Shown: positions 16,981-27,141 of the stretch, one piece after another
How the letters are laid out: each line of letters starts with the position of its first letter
How positions within the stretch are numbered: position 1 is the stretch's first letter
From: Citreicoccus inhibens
Lineage (GTDB): Bacteria; Myxococcota; Myxococcia; Myxococcales; Myxococcaceae
Direction of reading: 5' to 3'
DNA: 64,000 nt
Assembly (NCBI RefSeq): GCF_019039035.1
Contig: NZ_JAHNZT010000017.1
Location: 62,001 to 126,000 of the forward strand
Notes under the pieces: generated by a model
Seen by the model: only the letters and a program-made list of their open reading frames with translations
What the model was told of the DNA's origin: nothing
Database searches by the model: none
Translations under genes and position numbers: made by a program

Positions 16981-17817
16981 TGACCGCAGGGCAGGGGGTG
17001 GGCGCGCTGCTGATGAGCAAGTCCTGGGCGGCGGTGGTGCGTGAGGACCTCCACGTGCCGGGCGAGCCTGGCATCCGGCTGGCCCAGGACCTCGCGCGCG
17101 CCGGACACGCGGTCTTCGTGATGGATGCCCGAGGGTACGGAGGCTCCACCCAGCCTCAGGCGATGAGCGTCCCCGCGGCGAGCCCGACGCTGGTGGGCTG
17201 GGCCACGGGCGGCCATTGGGCGGGCATGTACGCCAGCCTCCATCCGGAGCAGGTCAGTCACCTGCTCATGCTCAACGCGCTGTACGCGGGGAGCGCGCCG
17301 CACGCCATGCTCGGGCGCGGCACGGACTTCGAGGACCCTCACCGGCCCGGCCAGTTCAACACCGAGGGACTCCAGGCCTACCGCTGGGACACGGCGGCCT
17401 CGCTCCATCCCCGTCGAGGACACGTCGCAGTGGCGCTCGCCCGAGGTGGCCGCGGCCATTCAGCGCGAGGCGCTCGCGAGCGACCCGTTGGCGGGAACGC
17501 GGACTCCGCCCGCGTTCCGCGCGCCCTCGGGAGCGCTGGAGGACAGCTTCTACCTCGCCATGGGTCGGCAGCTGTGGGACGCCGCCCCCATCACCGCGCG
17601 CGTCCTCATCGTGCGCTCGGAGAAGGACTTCTGGAGCCGGCCCGAGGACGTCCGCCGGCTCCAGGAGCACCTGGCGCACGCGGCCCAGGTGAAGGCCGTC
17701 ACGCTTCCAGGTGCGACACATTTCGTGCATCTGGACCGCCCCGACAAGGGGCGGGACCTGTTGCTCGCGGAGACCCTCACCTTCCTCGCGGAGGGCTCCG
17801 CGTCGCGCGGGCCGTAG
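16981..17817 (+). pseudogene. Decayed alpha/beta hydrolase
   Basis: Two frames together give one hydrolase. The first (to about 17400) encodes SWAAVVREDLHVPGEPG, AGHAVFVMDARGYGGSTQP, LVGWATGGHWAGMYASLHPE and NALYAGSAP. The second (from about 17400 to the stop at 17817) continues with IPVEDTSQWRSPEVAAAIQREA, the acid-containing strand RVLIVRSEKDFWSRPED and the terminal PGATHFVHLD. The join needs a one-base shift near 17395-17410. Also missing are the N-terminal strand with the oxyanion HG motif, and roughly 25-30 residues between the QPQAMS region and LVGWATGG. The nucleophile position reads GWATGG with no Ser. Sequencing error could explain the frameshift but not the deletions. Confidence 0.7.
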
Positions 17818-17823
17818 CCTCGC

Positions 17824-18378
17824 TCAGTACGACACCACGGTGTTGGGCAGCATGAGGCGGCTGTCGCGCACGGCGGGCGCGGCGGAGTCCTCCAGGCTGA
17901 GCTGGATGACCGCGTGGTGGTGGCGCTTCAGCTCGGAGACGGGGGCCCGGAAGTGGATGGGTTTCGGAATGAAGCGCAGCGCTCCGGCGCTCCCGCTGGC
18001 CTGCTCCTGGTAGGCCCCGAAGTCATCGAACCGGGCCTGGACCTCCACCGTGGCGGCCGCGCTTCCGGACGGGAGCCAGAAGTAGGCGACCAGGGGCGAG
18101 TGGTCCGCGAGCGCCAGGTTCATGGCCTGCGCGGTGGGCTGAAGCGCCACGGTCAGGGGCTTGCCGTCCGCGGTGATGGTGACCTCGCGGATGCTCGCGA
18201 AGGCGGCCTCGTAGTTCGTGGCGCGGGTTCCCGTCAGGCGCAGTTCGTAGCGTTCCGCGACATTGTCCGCGTCGTCATGCCCGCGGATGTCCATGGGCGT
18301 GTTCCCGCTGTCACACGCCGTCCCCAGCAGCCCCAGGGCCAGGCTCACTCCCCACATCCAGCGCATCCCTTGCTTCAC
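17824..18378 (-). CDS. Hypothetical lipoprotein
   Basis: A 184-residue lipoprotein with signal MRWMWGVSLALGLLGTAC and lipobox GTAC. The mature part is predicted beta-rich (RYELRLTGTRATNYEAAFASIREVTITADGKPL and similar) with a His cluster (ELKRHHHAVIQL) near the end. The GTG start at 18378 overlaps the stop of the upstream gene (GTGA), and GGGGGGGAC precedes it, so the two are translationally coupled. I do not recognise the domain. A role with the secreted partner is inferred only from coupling. Confidence 0.75.
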   Translation of the reverse strand: MKQGMRWMWGVSLALGLLGTACDSGNTPMDIRGHDDADNVAERYELRLTGTRATNYEAAFASIREVTITADGKPLTVALQPTAQAMNLALADHSPLVAYFWLPSGSAAATVEVQARFDDFGAYQEQASGSAGALRFIPKPIHFRAPVSELKRHHHAVIQLSLEDSAAPAVRDSRLMLPNTVVSY

Positions 18379-19958
18379 GGCGTCCCCCCCACCGACTGCA
18401 TCAAGTCCACAGCGTGCACGGGCGTGCTCGGGCCCGACTGAAATCCACGAGGCGGCGTCAGCTGCGCGCCCTGGTGGTGCAGCGACAGCAACCGCTCCAG
18501 CGCCCCCTGCTGCCCGGACGTCCCGGTGAGCCACTGGTTCTCTGCGTCCTGCATGGCCTGCGCGAAGTCCGACGACGGCGTGAAGAGGCGGCGGTTGCAC
18601 TCGCCCACCACCAACTCGCGCGCCAGCTGCGTGCGCAGCGCGCGCTCCGGCGTAGCGGGCGCGCCCTGCATCTCCAGCGCGGGGTTGGCCCAGAGGACCT
18701 GCAGGGCCCTCTGCACCGAGTCGATGACGACGCCCGGGGCCAGCTCGATGCTCCCCGTCGCCAGGCAGCGGTCCAGCGCCTGCTCATGCGTCAGATAGAA
18801 GCCGCGGTCCTGGAGCGGCCGAGGCGTCGCCGGCGTCAAGAACGGGCAGCTCGTCATGTCGCCGATGGCCAGCGGCGCCTGGGTGGTCAGGAAGGTCGCC
18901 ACGCTGGTGGTGACGTTCACCGCGAAGAGCGCGTTCTCCAGCGGGTTGACCGTGTAGCACTGCAGATAGAACGTCCCGTCCGTGGTGAACGAGCCCGAGC
19001 ACGGCTGGATGCCGACGTTCGGGAGGGTGGGACCGTAGTCCGCGAGCACCCCGGTGGTGGGGTCGAACGTGCACAGCCGCGCGGTGTAGCTGTTGTAGCC
19101 ATAGATGATGTTGTCGAGCGGGTTGACGGCCCAGGCGAGCGGCAGATGGTCGAACGTGTGGCCCGTCTGCGTGACAGTCAGCGTGGGCAGGTCGATGGTC
19201 GCCCAGGTCGTGCCGAAGTCTCCCAGCACGTAGGTGCCCGTCCGCGTCACCGTCCCGATGATCCACTCATGCCCCGCCAGCTCGGGAAGAGGCCGGACGT
19301 CCTCGATGGAGCCGTCCGAGGCGATGCGAATGAGGTGGGGGTTGGGGTCGGGGATGAGGTGCTCGTTGCTGATGGCGTAGATGTGGCCATCCAGCGGGTT
19401 GAGCCCCATGGCGTCATAACCCCACTCGACTGTCGTGGAGATGGGCGCGGTGGCGAAGGTCGTCGGGTCCAACGAGTGCAGGTCCGTGACGGTGGCCACG
19501 CGCGAGGACACGTAGAGCGTGTCGCCGCACGTGAACTGGGGCGAGGCCTTGCACTCGACGAAGGTGGAGCACTGGGCCGAGCCCGTGTCCCAGCCAATCT
19601 CCAGCGTGTCCGAGAAGGACGGCGTCCCACCGCCCAGGGCCTCGCAGTCCGCGAGGCTGTTGATGGTGTGGTCGAAGTCGTAGGTGACAGAGTCCCCCAC
19701 GGGGATCGTGACGGGCGGCGCTGGCGTGAAGGACCAGCCGAACGGCGCCAGCAGCGGGTCCTCCGCCGTCAGCAACTCCGAGGGCAGCGTGGGGTGGGTG
19801 TTGCTGACCTGGTAGTGGAAGTGAAGCGTGGCCGGGTAGCTGGACAGAACCAGACTCGACTCGCCATTCACTTGCGTGGTGCACTTCAAATCGTGGGCGC
19901 TGGCCTGGCCTGCCAGGAGCAGCGTCCCGAGGAAAATTCCCCATGAGGTTGGTCGCAT
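18375..19958 (-). CDS. Secreted beta-propeller-like protein
   Basis: A 527-residue exported protein; the signal peptide is MRPTSWGIFLGTLLLAGQASA. After an N-terminal beta domain with cysteine pairs (KCTTQV, DCEALGG, CSTFVECKASPQFTC), residues about 150-400 contain repeated strands such as WGYDAMGLNPLDGHIYAIS, AVNPLDNIIYGYNSY and VNPLENALFAVN. These are typical of a degenerate beta-propeller of the DUF6923/NHL kind. The C-terminal 120 residues are helical. It is translationally coupled to the downstream lipoprotein gene. Function unknown; cell-surface or extracellular binding is a guess from the fold. Confidence 0.72.
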   Translation of the reverse strand: MRPTSWGIFLGTLLLAGQASAHDLKCTTQVNGESSLVLSSYPATLHFHYQVSNTHPTLPSELLTAEDPLLAPFGWSFTPAPPVTIPVGDSVTYDFDHTINSLADCEALGGGTPSFSDTLEIGWDTGSAQCSTFVECKASPQFTCGDTLYVSSRVATVTDLHSLDPTTFATAPISTTVEWGYDAMGLNPLDGHIYAISNEHLIPDPNPHLIRIASDGSIEDVRPLPELAGHEWIIGTVTRTGTYVLGDFGTTWATIDLPTLTVTQTGHTFDHLPLAWAVNPLDNIIYGYNSYTARLCTFDPTTGVLADYGPTLPNVGIQPCSGSFTTDGTFYLQCYTVNPLENALFAVNVTTSVATFLTTQAPLAIGDMTSCPFLTPATPRPLQDRGFYLTHEQALDRCLATGSIELAPGVVIDSVQRALQVLWANPALEMQGAPATPERALRTQLARELVVGECNRRLFTPSSDFAQAMQDAENQWLTGTSGQQGALERLLSLHHQGAQLTPPRGFQSGPSTPVHAVDLMQSVGGTP

Positions 19959-20221
19959 GCGCGCCTGCTGTGCAGGCCGAGTGCCGAGCCCGGGTTGGCC
20001 CATTCATGTCCTGGGATGGGCAGATACAGGCCGGACACAGGCCCCAAGCGGGGCAACCTGGGAACAACGCTGGCACGCGAGTGGAAGCCAGGACCCCAAC
20101 GTGGGAACGGCGTTGCTCCGGTGCGCTCGCTGACCGTTGACCGGTGCACGGGCGAAGAAGGCGGACGCCTGCATCGTCCCGTGGGGGGCCCTCGCCCCGA
20201 GGACGCGCGGGGGACCGGCCG

Positions 20222-20494
20222 CTACCCCTCGGGGAGTTGGTCGCTCTCCATCGGGCGGATGCGCTCGTCGGGCTGCGCGGTGATCTCCCCTGCCTGCTCC
20301 GCTTCATCACCCCGGCGGAACTCGTGGATCTGGTCCGGGAGGATGTCCCGGAAGTCCGCCTCCTCTTCGAGGGGCGGCGTCATGGCCAGCTCCTGGTCGG
20401 TGACGTTGATCTCCTCCTCGCCTGTGTCGGGGTTCACGTGTCGCAGCGAGGCGGACTCCCCCACGTCCTCTTCTCCGAGCTTCTTGAATCGCAT
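20222..20494 (-). CDS. Small acidic hypothetical protein
   Basis: A 90-residue, strongly acidic protein (MRFKKLGEEDVGESASLRHV..., many Glu/Asp). It has no signal, cysteine or membrane segment and is probably cytoplasmic and partly disordered. GGAGGAG lies 8 bases before the ATG, an unusually good ribosome-binding site for this window, which supports a real gene. I do not recognise it. It stands alone, with about 130 bases to the SanA-like gene upstream. Confidence 0.7.
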   Translation of the reverse strand: MRFKKLGEEDVGESASLRHVNPDTGEEEINVTDQELAMTPPLEEEADFRDILPDQIHEFRRGDEAEQAGEITAQPDERIRPMESDQLPEG

Positions 20495-20627
20495 GGCGTC
20501 GGCTCCTCCGGGCGGGCTCGCCGGGACGACTGCTTCGGCCGCCCATCATGAGAACCGCCGAGGAGGGACGCCGCAATTCGCGCCGCTCGCTCGGCTGGCC
20601 TGCCATGTGGCGTCGCTGGCGGCGTCG

Positions 20628-21278
20628 CTAGTGGGGAGTCGCCGGGCTCGCGCCGCCGGAGGGGTAGGTGGGCTCCACCTCGAGCAGCACCATGGACAGC
20701 GCCAGCACGCGCGACAGCGTCTCGCGCAGCGTGTAGCGCCACGGAGTGGGCCGTCCTTCATCCGCCGCCACGCCCCAGGCATCGATGCCCACCGAGTTGG
20801 CGATGAAGAGCGCCCGCGACAAATGGAATCGCTGGGTGACGAGCAACGCCCGGCGCGCGCCGAACACGGTGTGGGCCCGCAGGCAGCTGTCGTACGTGGA
20901 CAGCCCGGCCTCGTCGCCCATCACCACGGTGTCCGGCACGCCCCGCTCCAGCAGGTAGCGCCGCATGGCGCGCGTCTCGTCATGGAAGGGCGCCGAGGAG
21001 TCCGCGCTCACCAGCACGGCCTCCACCTTGCCCTGACGCCACAGGGCGATGGCCGCGTCCAGCCGCTGCGCGAGGACCGGGGAGGGCACCGCGCCCGGCG
21101 CCAGCCCCGCGCCAAAGACGAGCGCCACGGGCGCGCGCGGGGCTCCGGAGAGCGGCACGATGCGGTCCTCGTAGCTCTGCCGCACGAAATGCGACAGCGC
21201 CAGGATGGCCAGCACCGCCGCGACCAGGGCGACGAGCCCCCTGCGCACCCAGACCCCGCTCGCCACGCCAGACGTCAT
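20628..21278 (-). CDS. YdcF/SanA-like DUF218 membrane protein
   Basis: A 216-residue protein of the DUF218 family. One N-terminal membrane anchor (GLVALVAAVLAILALSHFV) precedes an alpha/beta domain with ALVFGAGLAPGAVPSPVLAQR, KVEAVLVSADSS, ETRAMRRYLLERGVPDTVVMGDEAGLSTYDS and LLVTQRFHLSRALFIANSVG. These match SanA, the E. coli protein linked to vancomycin exclusion and envelope integrity. The biochemical activity of the family is unsettled. The start at 21278 is followed directly by the signal-anchor; the frame upstream runs antisense to atpG and was ignored. It is divergent from atpG, sharing a 267-bp intergenic region. Confidence 0.83.
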   Translation of the reverse strand: MTSGVASGVWVRRGLVALVAAVLAILALSHFVRQSYEDRIVPLSGAPRAPVALVFGAGLAPGAVPSPVLAQRLDAAIALWRQGKVEAVLVSADSSAPFHDETRAMRRYLLERGVPDTVVMGDEAGLSTYDSCLRAHTVFGARRALLVTQRFHLSRALFIANSVGIDAWGVAADEGRPTPWRYTLRETLSRVLALSMVLLEVEPTYPSGGASPATPH

Positions 21279-21451
21279 GGTTCCCGTGAACACCGATGAG
21301 GAAGACGGGGCATTCTCCCTGGCCCTCCCTCGCGCGGGAAGGCGAGTCTTCGCCCCGTGTCCACTGACGCCCAGGGGCCGGCTGCTCCCCGGACAGCCGG
21401 TCCGGGCCACCCCTGTCTGCGGGTCTCTGGGAGACGGGTGGCACCCCGCCG

Positions 21452-21480
21452 TTGACCGCCCCGCGCCTCGCTTATATAGG
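21452..21480 (+). promoter_or_regulatory. Sigma-70-type promoter for the atpGDC cluster
   Basis: TTGACC (21452-21457), a 17-base spacer and TATAGG (21475-21480). The TTATATA run is the only AT-rich spot in the intergenic region. It lies about 65 bases before atpG, giving a leader of about 60 nt. Confidence 0.6.
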
Positions 21481-21545
21481 GGGCCCCGCCGTGCGCCCGG
21501 CCTCATGAACACGAAGGCGTGCGTCCCACAGGAGCTCCCAGGTCC

Positions 21546-22427
21546 ATGGCGTCCCTTCGAGACATCCGCAAGCGCATCCGCTCGGTGAAGAACACGCGTC
21601 AAATCACCAAGGCGATGAAGATGGTCTCCGCCGCGAAGCTCCGCAAGGCGCAGGACGCCATCCTCGCCGCGCGGCCCTACGCGCAGACGCTGGATCAGAT
21701 CATCTCCGACCTCGCCGCCCGCGCCGCGGACGAGGGGCTCGCCCACCCGCTCCTGACGCCGCGCCCGGTGCGCCGCGTGGAGCTGGTGGTGCTGACGTCG
21801 GACCGCGGCCTCGCCGGCGGCTTCAACTCCAACATCACCCGCCGCGCCAACCGCTTCCTCTACGAGAACACCGCGCTGGAGAAGATCCAGATCTCCACGG
21901 TGGGCCGCAAGGGCAACGACTTCTTCCGCACCCGCGGCTTGACCATCCGCAAGGACTTCGGCGGCCTGTATCAGCGCCTGTCCTACCGCGCCGCCGCGGA
22001 TGTCGCCGAGGAGCTGGTCGCCAGCTACGTGAACGGCGAAGTGGACCAGGTCATCGTGGTCTTCAACGAGTTCATCTCCGCCATCAACCAGAAGGTCACG
22101 ATGATGCAGCTGCTGCCGCTGCAGACCTTCGGACCCCAGGTGCCCGCCGAGGCGCAGGGCCCGGCGCTGGTGGACTTCAAGTACGAGCCGGACCGTCAGG
22201 CCGTCCTCGACCGGCTGGTGCCCCAGGCGGTCAACATCAAGCTGTACCGGGCGCTGCTGGAGAGCGTGGCCAGCGAGCACGGCGCGCGCATGAGCGCCAT
22301 GGAGAACGCCACCAGCAACGCCACGGACATGATCAACAGCTACACGCTGGTCTACAACCGCACGCGTCAGGCGGTCATCACCAAGGAGCTGATGGAGATC
22401 GTCTCCGGCGCCGAGGCGCTGAAGTAG
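21546..22427 (+). CDS. atpG: ATP synthase F1 gamma subunit
   Basis: A 293-residue central-stalk subunit that rotates inside the alpha3beta3 head. The diagnostic N-terminus [36 protein letters not shown] and the C-terminal signature [17 protein letters not shown]...[23 protein letters not shown] are complete, as is [12 protein letters not shown]. Length is normal. It is the first gene of a cluster with atpD and atpC. The alpha, delta, a, b and c subunit genes are not adjacent, since a divergent SanA-like gene lies upstream. That implies a split ATP synthase gene set in this genome. Confidence 0.98.
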   Translation: MASLRDIRKRIRSVKNTRQITKAMKMVSAAKLRKAQDAILAARPYAQTLDQIISDLAARAADEGLAHPLLTPRPVRRVELVVLTSDRGLAGGFNSNITRRANRFLYENTALEKIQISTVGRKGNDFFRTRGLTIRKDFGGLYQRLSYRAAADVAEELVASYVNGEVDQVIVVFNEFISAINQKVTMMQLLPLQTFGPQVPAEAQGPALVDFKYEPDRQAVLDRLVPQAVNIKLYRALLESVASEHGARMSAMENATSNATDMINSYTLVYNRTRQAVITKELMEIVSGAEALK

Positions 22428-22452
22428 CTCCCCACCTCGCTGGTGGTACCCC

Positions 22453-22484
22453 AGGGCCCGCTCGCGCATGTCGCGGCGGGCCCT
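22453..22484. terminator. Hairpin between atpG and atpD
   Basis: The stem pairs AGGGCCCGC-CGCG (22453-22461, 22463-22466) with CGCG-GCGGGCCCT (22472-22484), 13 bp with one bulged T and a 5-nt loop, 25 bases after the atpG stop. It could be an attenuator or an RNA-stability element setting the ratio of gamma to beta subunit. Confidence 0.65.
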
Positions 22485-22578
22485 CTGCTTTGGGGCCGAG
22501 CCCCGGGAGACCGAGAGGGCGGGCGCCCGGCGCACCCCTCCGCTAAGCGCGTCTTACACCGGAGGGCCCGGGAAGCTT

Positions 22579-24131
<1,553 letters not shown>

Positions 24132-24167
24132 GCTGTCCGGCGTCTTCTCCTCCCGCCCGAGGTTGCC

Positions 24168-24722
24168 ATGCGCCACTCCGCGCTCGCCCTGTCCCTGATG
24201 TTGCTCGCGCTCCCCGCCCTCGGTGCGGAGCGCGCGGGGCGGGCTCGGGTGAGCGCGAACGGCGTCTACAGCGTCCGGCTGGTGGAGGTCTCCCCCGGAC
24301 ACTGCCGGTTGGAGATGCTGAAGGAAGACGGCCCCGTGTGGCAGGTGGACGCGTGCGCGGGGACGGTGGACGACCTCTACTTCGCGTCCAATGACGGCGA
24401 GCGGGTGTGGGTGCTGTACCCGCTGGTGGAGAAGGGCAGTCCTCCGCCGCGCAACCCGAAGGTGAAGAAGAAGGACCGGATCCCCGCCTGGGCGAACGTG
24501 GTGGTGGCGGTGCAGTTCGACCGCACCGGGCAGCGGCTGCAGGAGAAGCGGTTGCCGGAGTTGCTCACCCTGCGGCAGCTCTCCGAGGTCCGGCAGATGG
24601 AGCACCACTTCAAGTGGCTGGAAGGCACGCTGGGCATTCCGGGCAAGGGCCCGCGCCTGACGGACGCCGGGGTGGTGGAGTTCGAGCCCGTGGGTGTGAA
24701 GACCCACGCGCTGACATTCTGA
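24168..24722 (+). CDS. Secreted hypothetical protein inserted between atpD and atpC
   Basis: A 184-residue protein with a clear signal peptide (ALALSLMLLALPALGAE). The mature part is a short beta region (GVYSVRLVEVSPGHCRLEML, WQVDACAG, DLYFASNDGERVWVLYPL), a Pro/Lys-rich stretch (PPPRNPKVKKKDRIPAW), a second beta pair (VVVAVQFDRTGQRLQ) and a helical tail. Two cysteines could form a disulfide. I do not recognise the family. It starts 36 bases after atpD, and atpC begins 8 bases after its stop, so it is co-transcribed with ATP synthase genes although it is exported. A functional link is not established. Confidence 0.78.
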   Translation: MRHSALALSLMLLALPALGAERAGRARVSANGVYSVRLVEVSPGHCRLEMLKEDGPVWQVDACAGTVDDLYFASNDGERVWVLYPLVEKGSPPPRNPKVKKKDRIPAWANVVVAVQFDRTGQRLQEKRLPELLTLRQLSEVRQMEHHFKWLEGTLGIPGKGPRLTDAGVVEFEPVGVKTHALTF

Positions 24723-24730
24723 GGATGGTC

Positions 24731-25135
24731 ATGGCCAAGCTGACTGTGGAAATCGTCACCCCCGAGAAGCGCATCCTGTCGGTGCAGGCAGACGAGGCCA
24801 TCGTGCCGGGTGGCCGAGGCCTCTTCGGCGTGCGTCCGGGCCACACGCCCTTCCTGTCCCTGATGGAGCCGGGCCCGCTGACCCTCATCGAGGCGGGGCG
24901 CCAGGACACGTACTTCGTCGCCGGCGGCTTCGTGGAAGTGGGCAACGACAAGGTGCTGGTCCTCGCGGACGGCGCCGAGCAGGTGGCCGGCATCGACGTG
25001 GAGAGCGCCCGCCAGCGGATGGCCGACGCCCAGAAGCGCCTGAGCGCGCTGTCCGCCGACGACGCCCGCTTCGAGGTCGAGCAGGCCACGGTGCGCCGCG
25101 AGGCCGCGCGCATCAACGTCGCGGGCATGCGCTAA
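24731..25135 (+). CDS. atpC: ATP synthase F1 epsilon subunit
   Basis: A 134-residue subunit of the central stalk that regulates ATP hydrolysis. The N-terminal beta-sandwich (AKLTVEIVTPEKRILSVQADEAIVPGGRGLFGVRPGHTPFLS) and the ...YFVAGGFVEVGNDKVLVLADGAE region are typical. The C-terminal helical hairpin (ESARQRMADAQKRLSALSADDARFEVEQATVRREAARINVAG) is complete, so inhibitory regulation is possible. The start at 24731 is preferred to 24725 because GAGG lies 6 bases upstream. It is the last gene of the atp cluster in this window. Confidence 0.95.
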   Translation: MAKLTVEIVTPEKRILSVQADEAIVPGGRGLFGVRPGHTPFLSLMEPGPLTLIEAGRQDTYFVAGGFVEVGNDKVLVLADGAEQVAGIDVESARQRMADAQKRLSALSADDARFEVEQATVRREAARINVAGMR

Positions 25136-25150
25136 CGCAGCGCGTGCCTT

Positions 25151-25166
25151 CCCCGTGCGAGCGGGG
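25151..25166 (+). terminator. Short GC hairpin after atpC
   Basis: CCCCG (25151-25155) pairs with CGGGG (25162-25166) around a 6-nt loop, 15 bases after the atpC stop; an outer T-A pair extends it. It is a weak terminator candidate. Confidence 0.4.
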
Positions 25167-25281
25167 AGTCCGGGGCGAGGGAGCTGTGCTCCTGGGGCGT
25201 GTGTCCCGGTGAGCGAGCCCCCTGGCCCCGTTTTCTTTTCGCGGCGATGGGCCTGGGCCAGGCGCATGATGTCGTGCCGCC

Positions 25282-25542
25282 ATGAGCTCGCCCACACTGG
25301 AACTGTTCCACCGCATCGCGGACCCGCAGTCCGCCACCGCGCGCCGCTTCGTCACCGACCATCAGCTCGAGGACCGCGTGCGCTTCCGCAACCTCACCTA
25401 TCCCGAGGTCGAGGCGGACTGGCGCCGCCTGGGCGGACAGTCCTCGCCGGCGCTCTGGGATGGCACGCACCTGCACCAGGGCGCGGAGGCCGTCGTCGCG
25501 CGGCTGTTGGCCGTGGTCAACCTGGGCCGAGACGCGTCCTGA
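25282..25542 (+). CDS. Small thioredoxin/glutaredoxin-fold-like hypothetical protein
   Basis: An 86-residue protein starting MSSPTLELFHRIADPQSATARRFVTDHQLEDRVRFRNL. The pattern beta strand, helix, FRNLTYPEV, then GGQSSPALWDGTHLHQGAEAVVARL resembles a small glutaredoxin-like fold. In particular SPALWDGTHLHQG looks like the cis-Pro region and the following beta-turn-beta. There is no CXXC: the redox position reads ADPQS, so thiol chemistry is not expected. The cytoplasmic role is unknown. It is isolated downstream of atpC. Confidence 0.6.
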   Translation: MSSPTLELFHRIADPQSATARRFVTDHQLEDRVRFRNLTYPEVEADWRRLGGQSSPALWDGTHLHQGAEAVVARLLAVVNLGRDAS

Positions 25543-25932
25543 TGTGCGCCGTGTCGCGGTGGAGCGGCGCGACGAGGCCTCGTCAAGGTGAACGCATGAT
25601 CCCGTGTGCGGGGCTCGCGCATGGCGTCATCACTGCTGCGCGCGGACCATCCTGCGGTGGACATGCGCGCGTCATCACGCGGTGTCATGGGCGCGCGTGC
25701 TTGCCGCGATCATCCTGATTGCGGTAGCTACCGCGCCCCCGGGTGTGTCGCGGGCGACGGTGGAGGCGGACGGTGACGACGTGCGCGATACAGCTCGGCG
25801 GAAGGCTCCGGACACATGGAACCACCGACCCCGCCCCGTGCACGTCAAGTCCCCCTGTCCAGCCATGCGCGCATGCCACGCGAATCTCGGGGCTCGTCCT
25901 TGGCTGAGGCTCGGCTAATCTCTGCGCCTCCG
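25543..25932. other. Intergenic region with a 14-bp palindrome
   Basis: About 390 bases with no convincing gene: open frames here lack start context and homology. A perfect palindrome GACGAGGCCTCGTC (25571-25584) lies 28 bases after the preceding stop. The rest is GC-rich and shows no clear promoter for the ADP-ribosylglycohydrolase gene that follows. Confidence 0.4.
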
Positions 25933-26964
25933 ATGCCGCTGACTCCCTCCGAGCGCCAGGACAGGTTTCATGCGGCGTTCCTGGGCCTCGCCATTGGGGA
26001 CGCGCTCGGCTTTCCGCTGAGGGGCATTCCTCCCGCGAGCCTGGCGCGCCTGCCGGGGTTGGCGGAGGACTTCGCTCCGCGCCCGCGCGGCAAGTTCGCC
26101 AAGGGCCAGTTCAGCGACGACACGCAGCTCTTGCTCGCGGCGGCGGAGAGCGTCATCCGCGAGGGCAAGGTGGATGGCCGCAGCGCCGCGGCGCACCTCG
26201 CGTGGCTGTGGCAGGAGGGCATCATCCTCCAGCCGCCCCGCAGCCTCTCCGAGTCGCTCCAGCGGCTGGCCGGCGGTACGCCGTGGATGAGCGCGGGCGC
26301 GCCCCTGGGCACCAAGTGTCCGTCCGTGCTGAGCCGCGCGCTGGTGGTGGGACTCTTCGAGGGCGGACAGCGCGCGCGACTGCCGCATGACGCGGGCGTG
26401 CTGACCGTCATCACCCACAAGGACCCCATCTGCGCGGCGGCGGCGGCGGCCTTCGCGCAGGCGGTGGCGCTGGGCATGGAGGAGGAGGCGCTCACGCCCG
26501 CCGCCTTCTGCGAGCAGCTGGCCCTGGCCGCCCAGGTGCACGACAAGCAGCTCGCGGAGGAGATTCGGCACCTGCCGCGCCTGCTGACGTGGGACACCAC
26601 GCGCGCGCTGAACCAGCTGCGCAAGGTGGGGGTGCCGCCCAGCGAGCTCAAGGGCGTGGACGGGCTGCCGCCGCACGTGGTGCCGGTGCTGCTGACGTCG
26701 CTGTACGCCGCGCTGAAGGTGCCTCACGACTTCCGAGAGGCGGTGGCCGTCAGCCTGCGCTGCGGCGGCGAGGCGGACGTGGCAGCGGCCCTCACGGGAG
26801 CGCTGGTGGGCGCGCACCTGGGCACGCGCGCCATCCCCGCGCGGCTCCGCAAGCAGGTGCTGTACGTGGAGAACCTCGTGGACACGGCGGACCGCCTCTT
26901 CCGGGCCCGCCAGGTGCGCGAGACGCTCGCCACCGCCATGGCGCTCCACAACCGCCGTCGCTGA
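25933..26964 (+). CDS. ADP-ribosylglycohydrolase (DraG-like) family protein
   Basis: A 343-residue all-helical hydrolase that would remove ADP-ribose from protein or other targets. Family motifs are GLAIGDALGFPLRG at the N-terminus, the metal-binding GQFSDDTQLLLAAAES, THKDPICAAAAAAFAQAVALG, and GGEADVAAALTGALVGAHLG. The last normally reads GGDxDTxAAxxGAxxGA; here GGEADV has Glu in place of the first Asp and Val in place of Thr, so metal coordination may differ. The start at 25933 has no strong RBS; the frame extends to 25816 without homology. No partner ADP-ribosyltransferase is nearby. Confidence 0.87.
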   Translation: MPLTPSERQDRFHAAFLGLAIGDALGFPLRGIPPASLARLPGLAEDFAPRPRGKFAKGQFSDDTQLLLAAAESVIREGKVDGRSAAAHLAWLWQEGIILQPPRSLSESLQRLAGGTPWMSAGAPLGTKCPSVLSRALVVGLFEGGQRARLPHDAGVLTVITHKDPICAAAAAAFAQAVALGMEEEALTPAAFCEQLALAAQVHDKQLAEEIRHLPRLLTWDTTRALNQLRKVGVPPSELKGVDGLPPHVVPVLLTSLYAALKVPHDFREAVAVSLRCGGEADVAAALTGALVGAHLGTRAIPARLRKQVLYVENLVDTADRLFRARQVRETLATAMALHNRRR

Positions 26965-27141
26965 GGCTCCCGCGGCGGAAGGCTCCAGGAAGCGGCCGGG
27001 CGGGCGCGGGACGCGCGGGCCGGGGGCTTCCGTGGGCGCCGAGGCGCGCGCACCTTGTGCGGAGGATGGCCACGGGCCGCACGGGCGCCAGGCGGGCGAG
27101 CGTGGGCGGGCTTCGTCGCGTCCGCCCAGGAGGCACCCGCC

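Noticed and set aside
20071-20085. Sigma-54-like TGGCAC-N5-TGGA element
   Set aside because: The required GC of the -12 element is missing, and no activator or matching gene start lies downstream.
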